Assembly: GCA_900548485.1 (NCBI GenBank)
Contig: URKL01000057.1
Location: forward strand, 1 to 9,304
Direction: 5' to 3'
DNA: 9,304 nucleotides
Source of the DNA: an uncultured Succinatimonas sp.
GTDB lineage: Bacteria > Pseudomonadota > Gammaproteobacteria > Enterobacterales > Succinivibrionaceae
This document shows, piece by piece, positions 1 to 6,416 of the stretch; position 1 is the first letter of the stretch; each line of letters starts with the position of its first letter. The notes under the pieces were generated by a model, which worked only from the letters and a program-made list of their open reading frames with translations, had not been told where the DNA came from and made no database searches. The translations under genes and the position numbers were made by a program.

Positions 1-60
1 TCCGCATTTTGGACACTTCCTGCTCGTATTCTTGGGATTTATCTTTAAAAAGATTGTCAT
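1..60 (-). pseudogene. TnpB-like (IS200/IS605 OrfB) C-terminal zinc-ribbon fragment, cut by the window edge
   Basis: Read leftward from the ATG at 60, twenty codons run to the window edge and contain INPKNTSRKCPKCG. This pattern (a [VI][DN]P.xTS segment followed by CxxCG) is typical of the zinc ribbon near the C terminus of TnpB/OrfB proteins of IS200/IS605-family elements. Only the first CxxC half is inside the window. In full-length TnpB this motif is preceded by some 300 residues of RuvC-like nuclease, but here an in-frame TAA lies four codons upstream of the ATG and no TnpB-like protein is recognisable further upstream. I therefore read it as a truncated or decayed transposon remnant. The AAAGG directly before the ATG is too close for a normal ribosome site. 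A small intact zinc-ribbon protein continuing leftward is the alternative. Confidence 0.5.
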
Positions 61-145
61 CCTTTCTCTTTCTTATTTTGCTGGTAGTTGTGAAGGTTAA
101 CCTATTTTTATTATTAAGCAATATATAGAACAGCAGAATACACCG

Positions 146-172
146 GATTAGAAAAATGAAATTTTTCTAATC
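146..172. repeat. Perfect 12-bp-arm inverted repeat (AT-rich hairpin)
   Basis: The arms gattagaaaaat (146-157) and atttttctaatc (161-172) are exact reverse complements around a 3-base loop (gaa). The stem is too AT-rich and lacks a following T-run on the plus strand, so a classical intrinsic terminator is not convincing. Given the adjacent TnpB-like fragment, a subterminal hairpin of an IS200/IS605-type element or a small MITE is possible; a regulatory palindrome is the alternative. Confidence 0.6.
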
Positions 173-333
173 ATCCCACTACATCCTTAAACTTAAGTAC
201 GAGATTTTGTGTATCCAAAATTTGATAAAAATTGCTACCTAAAAAATATTTTTAGTTAGCCTAATTTAAAATATCTTAAATTCAACGCGTTATTTTTGTT
301 GTGATAATCAAGATTAAAAAACACAGTTACCAC

Positions 334-360
334 TATAATTAAAAAAATGCTTGATAAGGA
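334..360 (+). promoter_or_regulatory. Promoter -10 and Shine-Dalgarno of the yajL-like gene
   Basis: A consensus -10 hexamer TATAAT lies at 334-339; no good -35 is found 16-18 bases upstream (agatta at 311-316), so the promoter would rely on the -10 or an activator. Transcription would begin near 346, giving a leader of about 20 nt. AAGGA at 356-360 sits six bases before the ATG at 367 and fixes the start codon. Confidence 0.5.
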
Positions 361-366
361 ATAAAT

Positions 367-921
367 ATGAAAAAAGCTTTAGTTGTTTATGCAAATGGCT
401 CTGAAGATATAGAAGTCACAGCTATCACTGACGTACTCTCACGCGGGAAAATAGCTGTTACCAAAGCAGCTATAACATCCGAAGGCTGTACTGTCAGTTT
501 AGCTCATGGTACTACTGTAGTTTGTGATAAAAATATTGCTGATTGTAAAGACAAGTACGACGTTATTGCTGTTCCGGGAGGAATGCCTGGTTCTACAAAT
601 TGTCGAGATTGCGATCTTCTAATATCAATGCTTAAAAAGCAAAAACAAGAAAAACTCCTCATAGCTGCAATTTGTGCAGCACCAGGCTTTGTTCTAGCTC
701 ATCATGGAATCATTGTTGATGAAAAGGCAACAGGCTATCCTGGATGTGTTGATAATATAAAGAACTGTACAAATAAAGATGTAGAAGTTTCCGATGATCA
801 TTTAATTATCACCGCTAAAGGACCTGCTTTTGCGATAGCTTTTGCTTTAGCTATTCTCAAAGAGTTGCAAGGTGAGGAATGCATGCAACAAGTAGCAAGT
901 GGCATGCTTTTAGACGACTAA
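367..921 (+). CDS. yajL: DJ-1/PfpI family protein, YajL/ThiJ type
   Basis: A 184-residue cytoplasmic protein spanning a complete DJ-1/PfpI domain. The family's acidic residue is in GSEDIE (Glu16), the PGG turn is at 70-72, and the nucleophile-elbow cysteine is Cys103 in AAICAAP, the same motif as in E. coli YajL. The C-terminal GPAFAIAFALAIL helix (152-164) also matches that group. YajL/DJ-1 proteins protect against oxidative and carbonyl stress; deglycase and chaperone activities have been reported and are debated. An older name, ThiJ, suggested a thiamine role that is not established, so the nearby thiI should not be read as pathway linkage. The protein has nine cysteines, including Cys79-x-x-Cys82. 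The gene has its own promoter and converges on thiI, with a shared terminator. The family assignment is firm; the exact orthology to yajL is likely. Confidence 0.88.
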   Translation: MKKALVVYANGSEDIEVTAITDVLSRGKIAVTKAAITSEGCTVSLAHGTTVVCDKNIADCKDKYDVIAVPGGMPGSTNCRDCDLLISMLKKQKQEKLLIAAICAAPGFVLAHHGIIVDEKATGYPGCVDNIKNCTNKDVEVSDDHLIITAKGPAFAIAFALAILKELQGEECMQQVASGMLLDD

Positions 922-932
922 TAAACTTAGTT

Positions 933-967
933 AAAAATACGGCCAGCTTAAAGCTGGCCATATTTTT
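933..967. terminator. Bidirectional intrinsic terminator between yajL and thiI
   Basis: The stem ggccagct (941-948) / agctggcc (952-959) has a 3-base loop and is flanked by complementary A-rich (933-939) and T-rich (961-967) tracts, so on either strand a GC-rich hairpin is followed by a U-run. It lies between two convergent genes and overlaps the thiI stop codon (966-968), which suits termination in both directions. Confidence 0.88.
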
Positions 968-2438
968 AAATTTTAGGACGATAAACTCTTACGTTATGAT
1001 GTCCCATTTCTTTAAGTTGACGAGCTTGCATTAAACTCATCACTCCCTGATCGCAATACAGAGCATAGGTCTTATGCATATCTAAAGTACCAAAATCAGA
1101 CTTGGTACGATAAAAAGGCATAATAACTACCTCATGATCATCAATTTGTAGTGGAGACTTTTCTACATCATCAGGAGCACGTACGTCAACTACAACCTCA
1201 CCAGCTCTTAGAGTATCTACCTCTTCAACCTCGGTCTTAAGACGATTTGCGTCCTCAGGAATATCTTGAATATCAATAGCTACAGCACTATCAACAGCTT
1301 TTTGTACTAAACCATCAACATCCATCTTAGCTTCTTCTTCCTGAACAAATTCTTTTTCAGGACAAACATTAGGATGATCAGAGATTACTCCACAGTATTC
1401 AGGCATAGTCTCAGCAAAACCAATAGTACCAATTTCTCGTGACTCATCAACAATTTCTTGTTTATCTGAGGTAATCAAAGGACGCATGAGTAAGACATCA
1501 CAAACATCATCAATATGCGTGAGATTTCTTAAAGTCTGAGATGAAACCTGACCTAAACTTTCACCGGTAACTAAGGCCTCACACTTAAACTTTTTAGCCA
1601 AAATAGAGCCGACACGCATCATCATGCGCTTTAAAATTACGCCACGCACTCCATGATGGGTCTTCTCTAAAATTTGACCAATAGTCTCTTCAAAAGGTAC
1701 GGTAATAAAGCGCACACGATGCGAACAGGCAAAGCGATTCCAAATAAAATAACTTTCCTGCTTTACACCTAATTCATGGGCAGTACCGCCCATGTTAAAA
1801 AACAAGTAATTGACTTTACAGCCACGGTGAATAACTTTATAAGTGGAAACACCACTATCAAAGCCACCAGAGATTAAAGATAACACCGATCCTTGAGAGC
1901 CTACCGGATAACCTCCTAAACCATAAATACGTTCACCTGAAATATAAGCACGATCATGCTCAATCTCAATATGAATAGTGACCTCAGGATTATCTAAACA
2001 CACACCCTTATTTGGATAGGTAGCTTTAAACTTTCCACCAATTATGCGTTCAGCCTGCTGAGAATTAAAATCGTGATTACCACGACGTTTAATTCTCACA
2101 GCAAAGGTATGACCTATAATCTCATGACCACATATATCCTTTACTGTATCAAAAAGATTATCTAAAGAGGTAAATACAAACTCCCTAACCTCCATAAAGG
2201 AGTGGATTCCTGGAATGCGTTTTAACTCTTTAATTGCAAGATCTCTTATAACATTTTCATCTTGGCCTTCTGTTGGGAAGGTAACAAGAATTTTATCCCA
2301 TTCACAGATAGCACTAACCTGTAAATTATGGTGTTTGGCAACATTACCAATATTTTGTCTTACAAGCTTAATTAAACGAGTACGAACTGGCTTGCTTTTA
2401 ATGGAGATTTCTGGAAAAAGACGAACAATAAATTTCAT
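966..2438 (-). CDS. thiI: tRNA 4-thiouridine sulfurtransferase / thiamine thiazole sulfur carrier ThiI
   Basis: ThiI activates U8 of tRNA with ATP and transfers persulfide sulfur to form 4-thiouridine; the enterobacterial enzyme also supplies sulfur for the thiazole of thiamine. The 490 residues follow the E. coli layout (about 482): an N-terminal ferredoxin-like part and THUMP domain (about 1-165), a PP-loop ATPase domain with SGGFDS at 190-195, and a C-terminal rhodanese domain (about 405-490). Both sulfur-relay cysteines seem present: Cys349 in MPEYCGVIS (equivalent to E. coli Cys344) and Cys462 in YCDQGVMS (equivalent to Cys456). The sulfur source would be a cysteine desulfurase such as IscS, not in the window. 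No clear Shine-Dalgarno precedes the ATG, although the N-terminal MKFIVRLFPEI is typical of the family. The gene follows slyD by 60 bp with a hairpin between, so it may depend on read-through or on a promoter inside slyD. Confidence 0.96.
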   Translation of the reverse strand: MKFIVRLFPEISIKSKPVRTRLIKLVRQNIGNVAKHHNLQVSAICEWDKILVTFPTEGQDENVIRDLAIKELKRIPGIHSFMEVREFVFTSLDNLFDTVKDICGHEIIGHTFAVRIKRRGNHDFNSQQAERIIGGKFKATYPNKGVCLDNPEVTIHIEIEHDRAYISGERIYGLGGYPVGSQGSVLSLISGGFDSGVSTYKVIHRGCKVNYLFFNMGGTAHELGVKQESYFIWNRFACSHRVRFITVPFEETIGQILEKTHHGVRGVILKRMMMRVGSILAKKFKCEALVTGESLGQVSSQTLRNLTHIDDVCDVLLMRPLITSDKQEIVDESREIGTIGFAETMPEYCGVISDHPNVCPEKEFVQEEEAKMDVDGLVQKAVDSAVAIDIQDIPEDANRLKTEVEEVDTLRAGEVVVDVRAPDDVEKSPLQIDDHEVVIMPFYRTKSDFGTLDMHKTYALYCDQGVMSLMQARQLKEMGHHNVRVYRPKI

Positions 2439-2446
2439 ATATATAT

Positions 2447-2480
2447 TCAGAAAATAACGGACAAGTCTGAGACCTGTCCG
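2447..2480 (-). terminator. Terminator or attenuator hairpin between slyD and thiI
   Basis: On the minus strand, CGGACA (2480-2475) pairs with TGTCCG (2463-2458), with an inner GTC/GAC stem beyond one mismatch, followed by TTATTTT. It lies 18 bases past the slyD stop and ends about 20 bases before the thiI ATG. It should stop or reduce transcription from slyD into thiI; because the U-tract is interrupted, partial read-through is plausible. Confidence 0.6.
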
Positions 2481-2498
2481 CTTATTAGCTTAAAATTC

Positions 2499-3140
2499 TT
2501 AATGCTTATGATGGTGGCAGCAGTGATGCTCGCCTTCCTCACCATCGTGATGGTGGCAACAATGGTGTTCACCCTCTTCATCATCGTGATGATGGTGACA
2601 GCAATGGTGTTCACCCTCTTCATCGCCGTGATGATGACAACAACAGCCGTGTTCATGTTGTTCAGTTGGGCACTTGCCACCATGATGAACATGTCCATGA
2701 GCAATTTCTTCTTCAGTAGCCTCACGCACGTCATCAACAACAATTAAAAAGTTTAAAACTTTACCAGCTAAAGGATGATTACCATCTACAATAACTTTAT
2801 CGTCCTTGATCTCTTTAACAACCACAGCCATAGGACCATGATTAGAATCTGCTTCAAAAACATTACCAACTTGAACGTCAAAATCACCAAATAAGCTACG
2901 ATCAATAGTCTGAATCATAGCTTCGTTGATCTCACCGTAAGCATCTTTAGGATTTAAAGTAATAGCAAATTCATCGCCTTTCTCATGACCATCTAAGGCT
3001 AACTCTAAACCTTTAACTAAATAGCCATGACCAATTAAAGCCTCTACAGGCTCTCCAGGTTGGGTTCTTCCTACAACCTTACCATCAGTTTCAGTTACGG
3101 TATAGCTGATAGTAGCTACTGTATTACGCGAAATTTTCAT
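2499..3140 (-). CDS. slyD: FKBP-type peptidyl-prolyl isomerase SlyD with His/Cys-rich metal-binding tail
   Basis: SlyD is a cytoplasmic prolyl isomerase and chaperone that also binds nickel and assists [NiFe]-hydrogenase maturation in E. coli. The N-terminal FKBP core contains GHGYLVKGLELALDGHE (37-53) and DAYGE (66-70); the insert-in-flap chaperone domain follows (about 70-130, with VVDGNHPLAGK near 117-127), and ATEEEIAHGHVHHG (141-154) leads into the tail. From residue 148 to the end there are 26 His and 10 Cys, arranged as three copies of a 13-14-residue acidic-metal unit (EEGEHHCCHHH). The total of 213 residues compares with 196 in E. coli, the extra being tail. AAAGGA at 3147-3152 lies six bases before the ATG and supports this start. 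The gene follows the unknown membrane protein gene by 32 bp with no terminator between, so it is probably read from the same transcript. Confidence 0.96.
   Translation of the reverse strand: MKISRNTVATISYTVTETDGKVVGRTQPGEPVEALIGHGYLVKGLELALDGHEKGDEFAITLNPKDAYGEINEAMIQTIDRSLFGDFDVQVGNVFEADSNHGPMAVVVKEIKDDKVIVDGNHPLAGKVLNFLIVVDDVREATEEEIAHGHVHHGGKCPTEQHEHGCCCHHHGDEEGEHHCCHHHHDDEEGEHHCCHHHDGEEGEHHCCHHHKH
2502..2627 (-). repeat. In-gene tandem repeat encoding the SlyD metal-binding tail
   Basis: Three tandem units with periods of 39-42 bases encode the residues 172-213 of SlyD. The segments 2560-2582 and 2602-2624 are identical over 23 bases at a 42-base offset, and 2521-2543 is a diverged third copy. 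The repeats stay in frame. The near identity points to recent slippage or unequal recombination, so tail length may vary between strains. Confidence 0.85.
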
Positions 3141-3172
3141 AATGTTTCCTTTATTAAATCATACCTATAAAA

Positions 3173-3772
3173 CTATAACGTATGATTTATTTTTATATTG
3201 TCAGCAGTTTGTGTAAAAACGGGAGCAAAGCCTGATGGTGCTGGTTGACCTTGCATAGTCTCATAATCATGAGCTATTGACTTAGCTTTATTTGTATCTA
3301 AAACATTAAGACAATCTGCAGCAAATTTGCCGTTCTCATCATAAGCTCTAAATTCATCATTCATCACTAAGATCAAGGAACAATGTTGAGTGGTTTTAGA
3401 TTTAAGTTCTAATGAATAACCATCTTCAGCAAGATCAATAAAGGTCAAAAATTTATCAGAAATATTTTTTGAAAAATCTATCTCACACCCTTCAAACCCT
3501 TGATTTATAATGCCACATGAAGACAAATAAGAAGCAACATTTTGAAGTTCAAAAATAACCTCTGTTAAAGGATCTTGATCCTTTTCTTGCACTTGGTTAT
3601 TCCCATTTTGTACTAACTCATCCCTATCTGCCTTTTGATCTATGCTTTTATTGGGTTCAACTAACAATAAAAAACCATAAACCAGCATACAAGCTGCAAT
3701 AATTACAAGACATACCAAACGAAATATTGATATCCGACCATTTGCATTGTAGATAGGATGAAACATACACAA
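3173..3772 (-). CDS. Uncharacterised single-span membrane protein with a cysteine-containing outer domain
   Basis: I do not recognise a family for this 199-residue protein. A short N-terminal part with Arg13 and Arg18 precedes one hydrophobic segment (about 17-38). After it comes a charged Gln/Asn/Asp-rich linker (about 40-66) and then a folded-looking domain. By the positive-inside rule this is a signal anchor with the domain in the periplasm. That domain has four cysteines (86, 96, 131, 154), enough for two disulfides. The stretch from GYSLELKS to the cysteine at 154 faintly resembles the C-terminal beta part of type IV pilin-like proteins, but the glutamate expected at pilin position 5 is absent. 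GAGG seven bases before the first ATG supports the start at 3772 over a second ATG two codons later. It lies 14 bp behind the acyltransferase gene, so the two are probably co-transcribed. The function is unknown. Confidence 0.75.
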   Translation of the reverse strand: MCMFHPIYNANGRISIFRLVCLVIIAACMLVYGFLLLVEPNKSIDQKADRDELVQNGNNQVQEKDQDPLTEVIFELQNVASYLSSCGIINQGFEGCEIDFSKNISDKFLTFIDLAEDGYSLELKSKTTQHCSLILVMNDEFRAYDENGKFAADCLNVLDTNKAKSIAHDYETMQGQPAPSGFAPVFTQTADNIKINHTL

Positions 3773-3786
3773 AACCTCAATATTTT

Positions 3787-4938
3787 TTATTCTACTCTAT
3801 TTACTTTATTGAAATAGGGCTTTGCATACATAGCACAAATACGTTCACGCAAAGATTCAGGATAAGTCTGCAATCTCTGTTCAAACTTCTTCTTATCTTC
3901 AGCACTTATATTATCAGTGACGCCTGCTGAAATCAAAGAGCTAGGGTACATTTCATAGTTGTTGTAAATAAAATTATCAATAAGCTCACACAGTTCCTCA
4001 GCTGTTTCAAAACCAGAAACTAAAGGTTCTCCACAGACTAATTTCACCCTTCCCTTATAATCGCGAATACCACGAGTAATGGTCTCAATATCCTCATACT
4101 TATCCTTAGTATAAGCACCATTATTCTTCTCACGGATATCAAGCTCTCTCGCTTTTGCCAAATCATTAGGATCAAATTCATAAGTTATAGCCACAGGGAC
4201 AATTTTTAAACTCTTCATATAATCAGAAAAGGGCATTTTTAATTGTCTACCATAAAGGCCTAACATCTTCATAACTGCACTTTCAGCCTTATCATCACCA
4301 TCTTTAGCACGGCCTTCACGCTCGGCAATCCAGACGGAATGACCTTCTTTAATAGATAATCCTATATAAGAAGAAAGATGATTTAAAGCTTTAAGTTTGT
4401 CACGAGGAGAGACTACTGATCTTTTGACAATAAAACTCTTATTTAAACGCATAAGCGATGTAGCTGCTGGCAATCTTAAAAGATTGTCACCTATAGCAAT
4501 ACGCACTGTATCTAAATTACGACGATATAAAGCAATATCAATAAAAGCAGGATCTAAAGCAATATCTCGGTGATTTGAGATAAACAAATATCCTTCTTTA
4601 GGATCAAGCTTATCAAATCCAACAAGCTCTAAACCATCAGTGGTAGTAGATATGACATGATTCATATACTCTGCTACTTGACGCTGAAATTGCTCTACAG
4701 TTTTAAATTTAGAAAGCTTATTTTTTAAAACTGCTTTTACCACAGGCTTTAAAATAAAAGCCAAATGCTTAGACATTATGGGATAGCGAAATTTTAAAAT
4801 GCTATCAACTACAGTATCGTCCTTAGCTATTTTATTAAGCTCAGCTTGTACCTCTGCATCAGTACAAGGACGAATATCATCAAATGAAGGATCGGCACTA
4901 GTAAGAGTGCTTTCTTGCTGATTTTTTTCTATTTGCAT
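3787..4938 (-). CDS. PlsC-like glycerophospholipid acyltransferase family protein
   Basis: A 383-residue protein of the lysophospholipid/glycerol-phosphate acyltransferase (LPLAT) superfamily, which transfers acyl chains to glycerol-based acceptors at the inner membrane. Block I is ISNHRDIALD (120-129) with the catalytic-type His123; block II resembles SFIVKRS (168-174); block III is IAEREGRAKDGDD (204-216), in place of the usual FPEGTRS; block IV is IVPVAITYEF (246-255). In block I the second Asp is six residues after His (HX5D) rather than five as in the usual HX4D, with a further Asp at +2. It is longer than a PlsC (about 245 residues), with about 115 residues before block I and an extra C-terminal region after 300. 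No membrane span is obvious. The ATG at 4938 has only a weak AGG ribosome site. The substrate cannot be told from sequence; it is not the housekeeping PlsC or PlsB by length. Confidence 0.82.
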   Translation of the reverse strand: MQIEKNQQESTLTSADPSFDDIRPCTDAEVQAELNKIAKDDTVVDSILKFRYPIMSKHLAFILKPVVKAVLKNKLSKFKTVEQFQRQVAEYMNHVISTTTDGLELVGFDKLDPKEGYLFISNHRDIALDPAFIDIALYRRNLDTVRIAIGDNLLRLPAATSLMRLNKSFIVKRSVVSPRDKLKALNHLSSYIGLSIKEGHSVWIAEREGRAKDGDDKAESAVMKMLGLYGRQLKMPFSDYMKSLKIVPVAITYEFDPNDLAKARELDIREKNNGAYTKDKYEDIETITRGIRDYKGRVKLVCGEPLVSGFETAEELCELIDNFIYNNYEMYPSSLISAGVTDNISAEDKKKFEQRLQTYPESLRERICAMYAKPYFNKVNRVE

Positions 4939-4967
4939 AACCTAGATCATCTAAAAGAAAAATTTGC

Positions 4968-4988
4968 CTATTGTATCAAAATTATGCA
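4968..4988 (-). promoter_or_regulatory. Candidate -10 elements for the acyltransferase gene
   Basis: On the minus strand TGCATAAT (4988-4981) and TACAAT (4975-4970) lie 30-50 bases before the ATG at 4938, beyond the glgC terminator. Neither has a convincing -35 at 16-18 bases. A promoter must lie in this gap because the upstream gene ends in a strong terminator, but which hexamer is used is unclear. Confidence 0.3.
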
Positions 4989-5027
4989 CGCAAAAAGTCT
5001 ACCTCTGGCGTAAAACGCATAAAAGCT

Positions 5028-5067
5028 CAAAAATAAAATGCCTCTTAAACTAAAAAGTCTAAGAGGC
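5028..5067 (-). terminator. Intrinsic terminator of glgC
   Basis: On the minus strand GCCTCTTA (5067-5060) pairs with TAAGAGGC (5047-5040), extended by three further pairs including one G-U, around a 6-base loop, and is followed by ATTTTATTTTT. It begins about 30 bases past the glgC stop. It separates glgC from the acyltransferase gene, so glgC is likely transcribed alone. Confidence 0.9.
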
Positions 5068-5096
5068 AATTGCTATAGTTCTTAAAAAATTAGTAA

Positions 5097-6416
5097 TTAG
5101 TGCGAAGGAATAAAGGCTGCACGATAATTATCATAGTCCTCAAAAAGCTGTGGTTCATCCTTCTTCAAACGCTCTAACATAGCCTTGGTGATCAAGGTTA
5201 CACCACCTTCTGAACGGTAGAAACGTTTTGCATCAAGCTCAGGGTTTTCACCAACAATCAAATTACGCGGCAACTCAACGCCACGATCTAAGATGACCTT
5301 AGTTAAACGACAGCCACGGTGAATAATGCAGAACGGACAAATTACAGACTCAGACAAGAAGCAATTTGAATGTACACGTACAGAATGGAACAATACTGAC
5401 TGATTTACAGAAGAACCAGAAATAATGCAACCTGATGAACAAACAGAATTTCTTACAATAGTAGAAGTCCCATTGATATCCTGTACAAACTTAGCCGGAG
5501 GATTTTGTGGCTGATAAGTCCAAATTGGCCAATCAAAATCATAAACATCCAATTGAGGCTCAATAGAAGCAATATCCATATTAGCTTCCCAGTAAGCATC
5601 AATAGTACCAACATCACGCCAGTAAACTAAGCTCTTATCACCACGATTACGGATACAAGACTTAGCAAAGTTATGAGCATGAGCCTTATGCTCTTTTACT
5701 AAGGCAGGAATAATATCCATACCGAAGTCACGATGAGAATTCGGGTTCTGAGAATCTTTTTGCAGAATATCATATAGATAATCAGCATCAAAGACATAAA
5801 TACCCATAGAAGCCAAGCTCTTAGTATCATCACCTGGCATAGGTGGCGGATCCTGAGGCTTCTCCATGAAGTCAGTGATCAGATTATCCTGATCAATCTT
5901 CATAACACCAAAAGCAGTGGCCTTTGATCTCTCAACCGGAATACAAGCAACAGTTAAAGGTGAACCCATACGAATATGATCTAGGATCATTTCAGCATAG
6001 TCCATCTTATAGATATGGTCACCTGCTAAAATCAAAATGTACTTAGGCTGGTGATCTTTAATAATATCAATATTTTGGTAAACAGCATCAGCAGTACCTT
6101 GATACCAATGTTCCTCATCAATACGCTGAGAAGCCGGTAACAAATCAATATACTCATTAAACTGATTGCGTAAGAAAGACCATGCAGACTGTAAATGACG
6201 TAATAAACTGTGAGACTTATACTGGGTTACAACACCAATTCCAGTAATACCAGAGTTTACGCAGTTAGACAGAGCGAAGTCGATAATTCTATATTTACCG
6301 CCAAAGTAAACAGAGGGCTTAGCACGGGAGTCAGTCAAATCCTTCAAACGACTGCCACGACCTCCAGCAAGTACCAAAGCCATAGTTTGTTTTGCTACAT
6401 CACGGGCGTTTTCCAC
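5097..6416 (-). CDS. glgC: Glucose-1-phosphate adenylyltransferase (ADP-glucose pyrophosphorylase) GlgC
   Basis: GlgC makes ADP-glucose and PPi from ATP and glucose-1-phosphate, the committed and allosterically controlled step of bacterial glycogen synthesis. The 439 residues (E. coli 431) begin with the nucleotide-binding LAGGRGSRLKDLT (16-28), then RAKPSVYFGGKYRIIDFALSN (31-51), YQGTADAV (105-112), LAGDHIYKMDY (130-140), FMEKP (183-187) and WRDVGTIDAYW (266-276), with a left-handed beta-helix domain from about 310. From memory of E. coli GlgC, the fructose-1,6-bisphosphate site residues Lys39 and His46 are Ser30 and Tyr37 here, while Arg40, Arg52 and Arg386 are kept (Arg31, Arg43, Arg378). 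The N terminus is about nine residues shorter. The start is a GTG with a strong Shine-Dalgarno (GAGGTGGAG, 6428-6420); the next ATG (codon 12) has none. No other glg genes are adjacent. Confidence 0.96.
   Translation of the reverse strand: MENARDVAKQTMALVLAGGRGSRLKDLTDSRAKPSVYFGGKYRIIDFALSNCVNSGITGIGVVTQYKSHSLLRHLQSAWSFLRNQFNEYIDLLPASQRIDEEHWYQGTADAVYQNIDIIKDHQPKYILILAGDHIYKMDYAEMILDHIRMGSPLTVACIPVERSKATAFGVMKIDQDNLITDFMEKPQDPPPMPGDDTKSLASMGIYVFDADYLYDILQKDSQNPNSHRDFGMDIIPALVKEHKAHAHNFAKSCIRNRGDKSLVYWRDVGTIDAYWEANMDIASIEPQLDVYDFDWPIWTYQPQNPPAKFVQDINGTSTIVRNSVCSSGCIISGSSVNQSVLFHSVRVHSNCFLSESVICPFCIIHRGCRLTKVILDRGVELPRNLIVGENPELDAKRFYRSEGGVTLITKAMLERLKKDEPQLFEDYDNYRAAFIPSH

Larger units (their letters stand above)
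61..366. other. Non-coding AT-rich intergenic region between the transposase remnant and yajL
   Basis: No credible coding sequence is seen on either strand in these 306 bases. The region holds a perfect 12-bp-arm inverted repeat (146-172), a second short AT-rich inverted repeat (arms ctaaaaa at 239-245 and tttttag at 249-255, loop ata), and the promoter and ribosome site of the downstream DJ-1 family gene. It may include decayed flank of the mobile element whose fragment lies at the left edge, but no target-site duplication can be identified from this side alone. Confidence 0.6.

Noticed and set aside
966..2438. yajL (thiJ) and thiI as a thiamine gene pair
   Set aside because: They are convergent with a shared terminator, and a thiamine role for YajL/ThiJ is not established.
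2502..2627. Repeats in slyD as a possible CRISPR-like array
   Set aside because: The units are contiguous, in frame and encode the SlyD metal tail; there are no unique spacers.
2447..2747. Open frames on both strands across the slyD tail, giving Met/Val/Thr-rich repeated hydrophobic proteins
   Set aside because: They are out-of-frame shadows of the His/Cys codon repeats; slyD itself has the right family match, length and ribosome site.
5327..5441. Cluster of cysteines in the C-terminal beta-helix of GlgC as a possible metal or redox site
   Set aside because: E. coli GlgC, as I recall it, carries a similar number of cysteines in the same region, so it is not distinctive.
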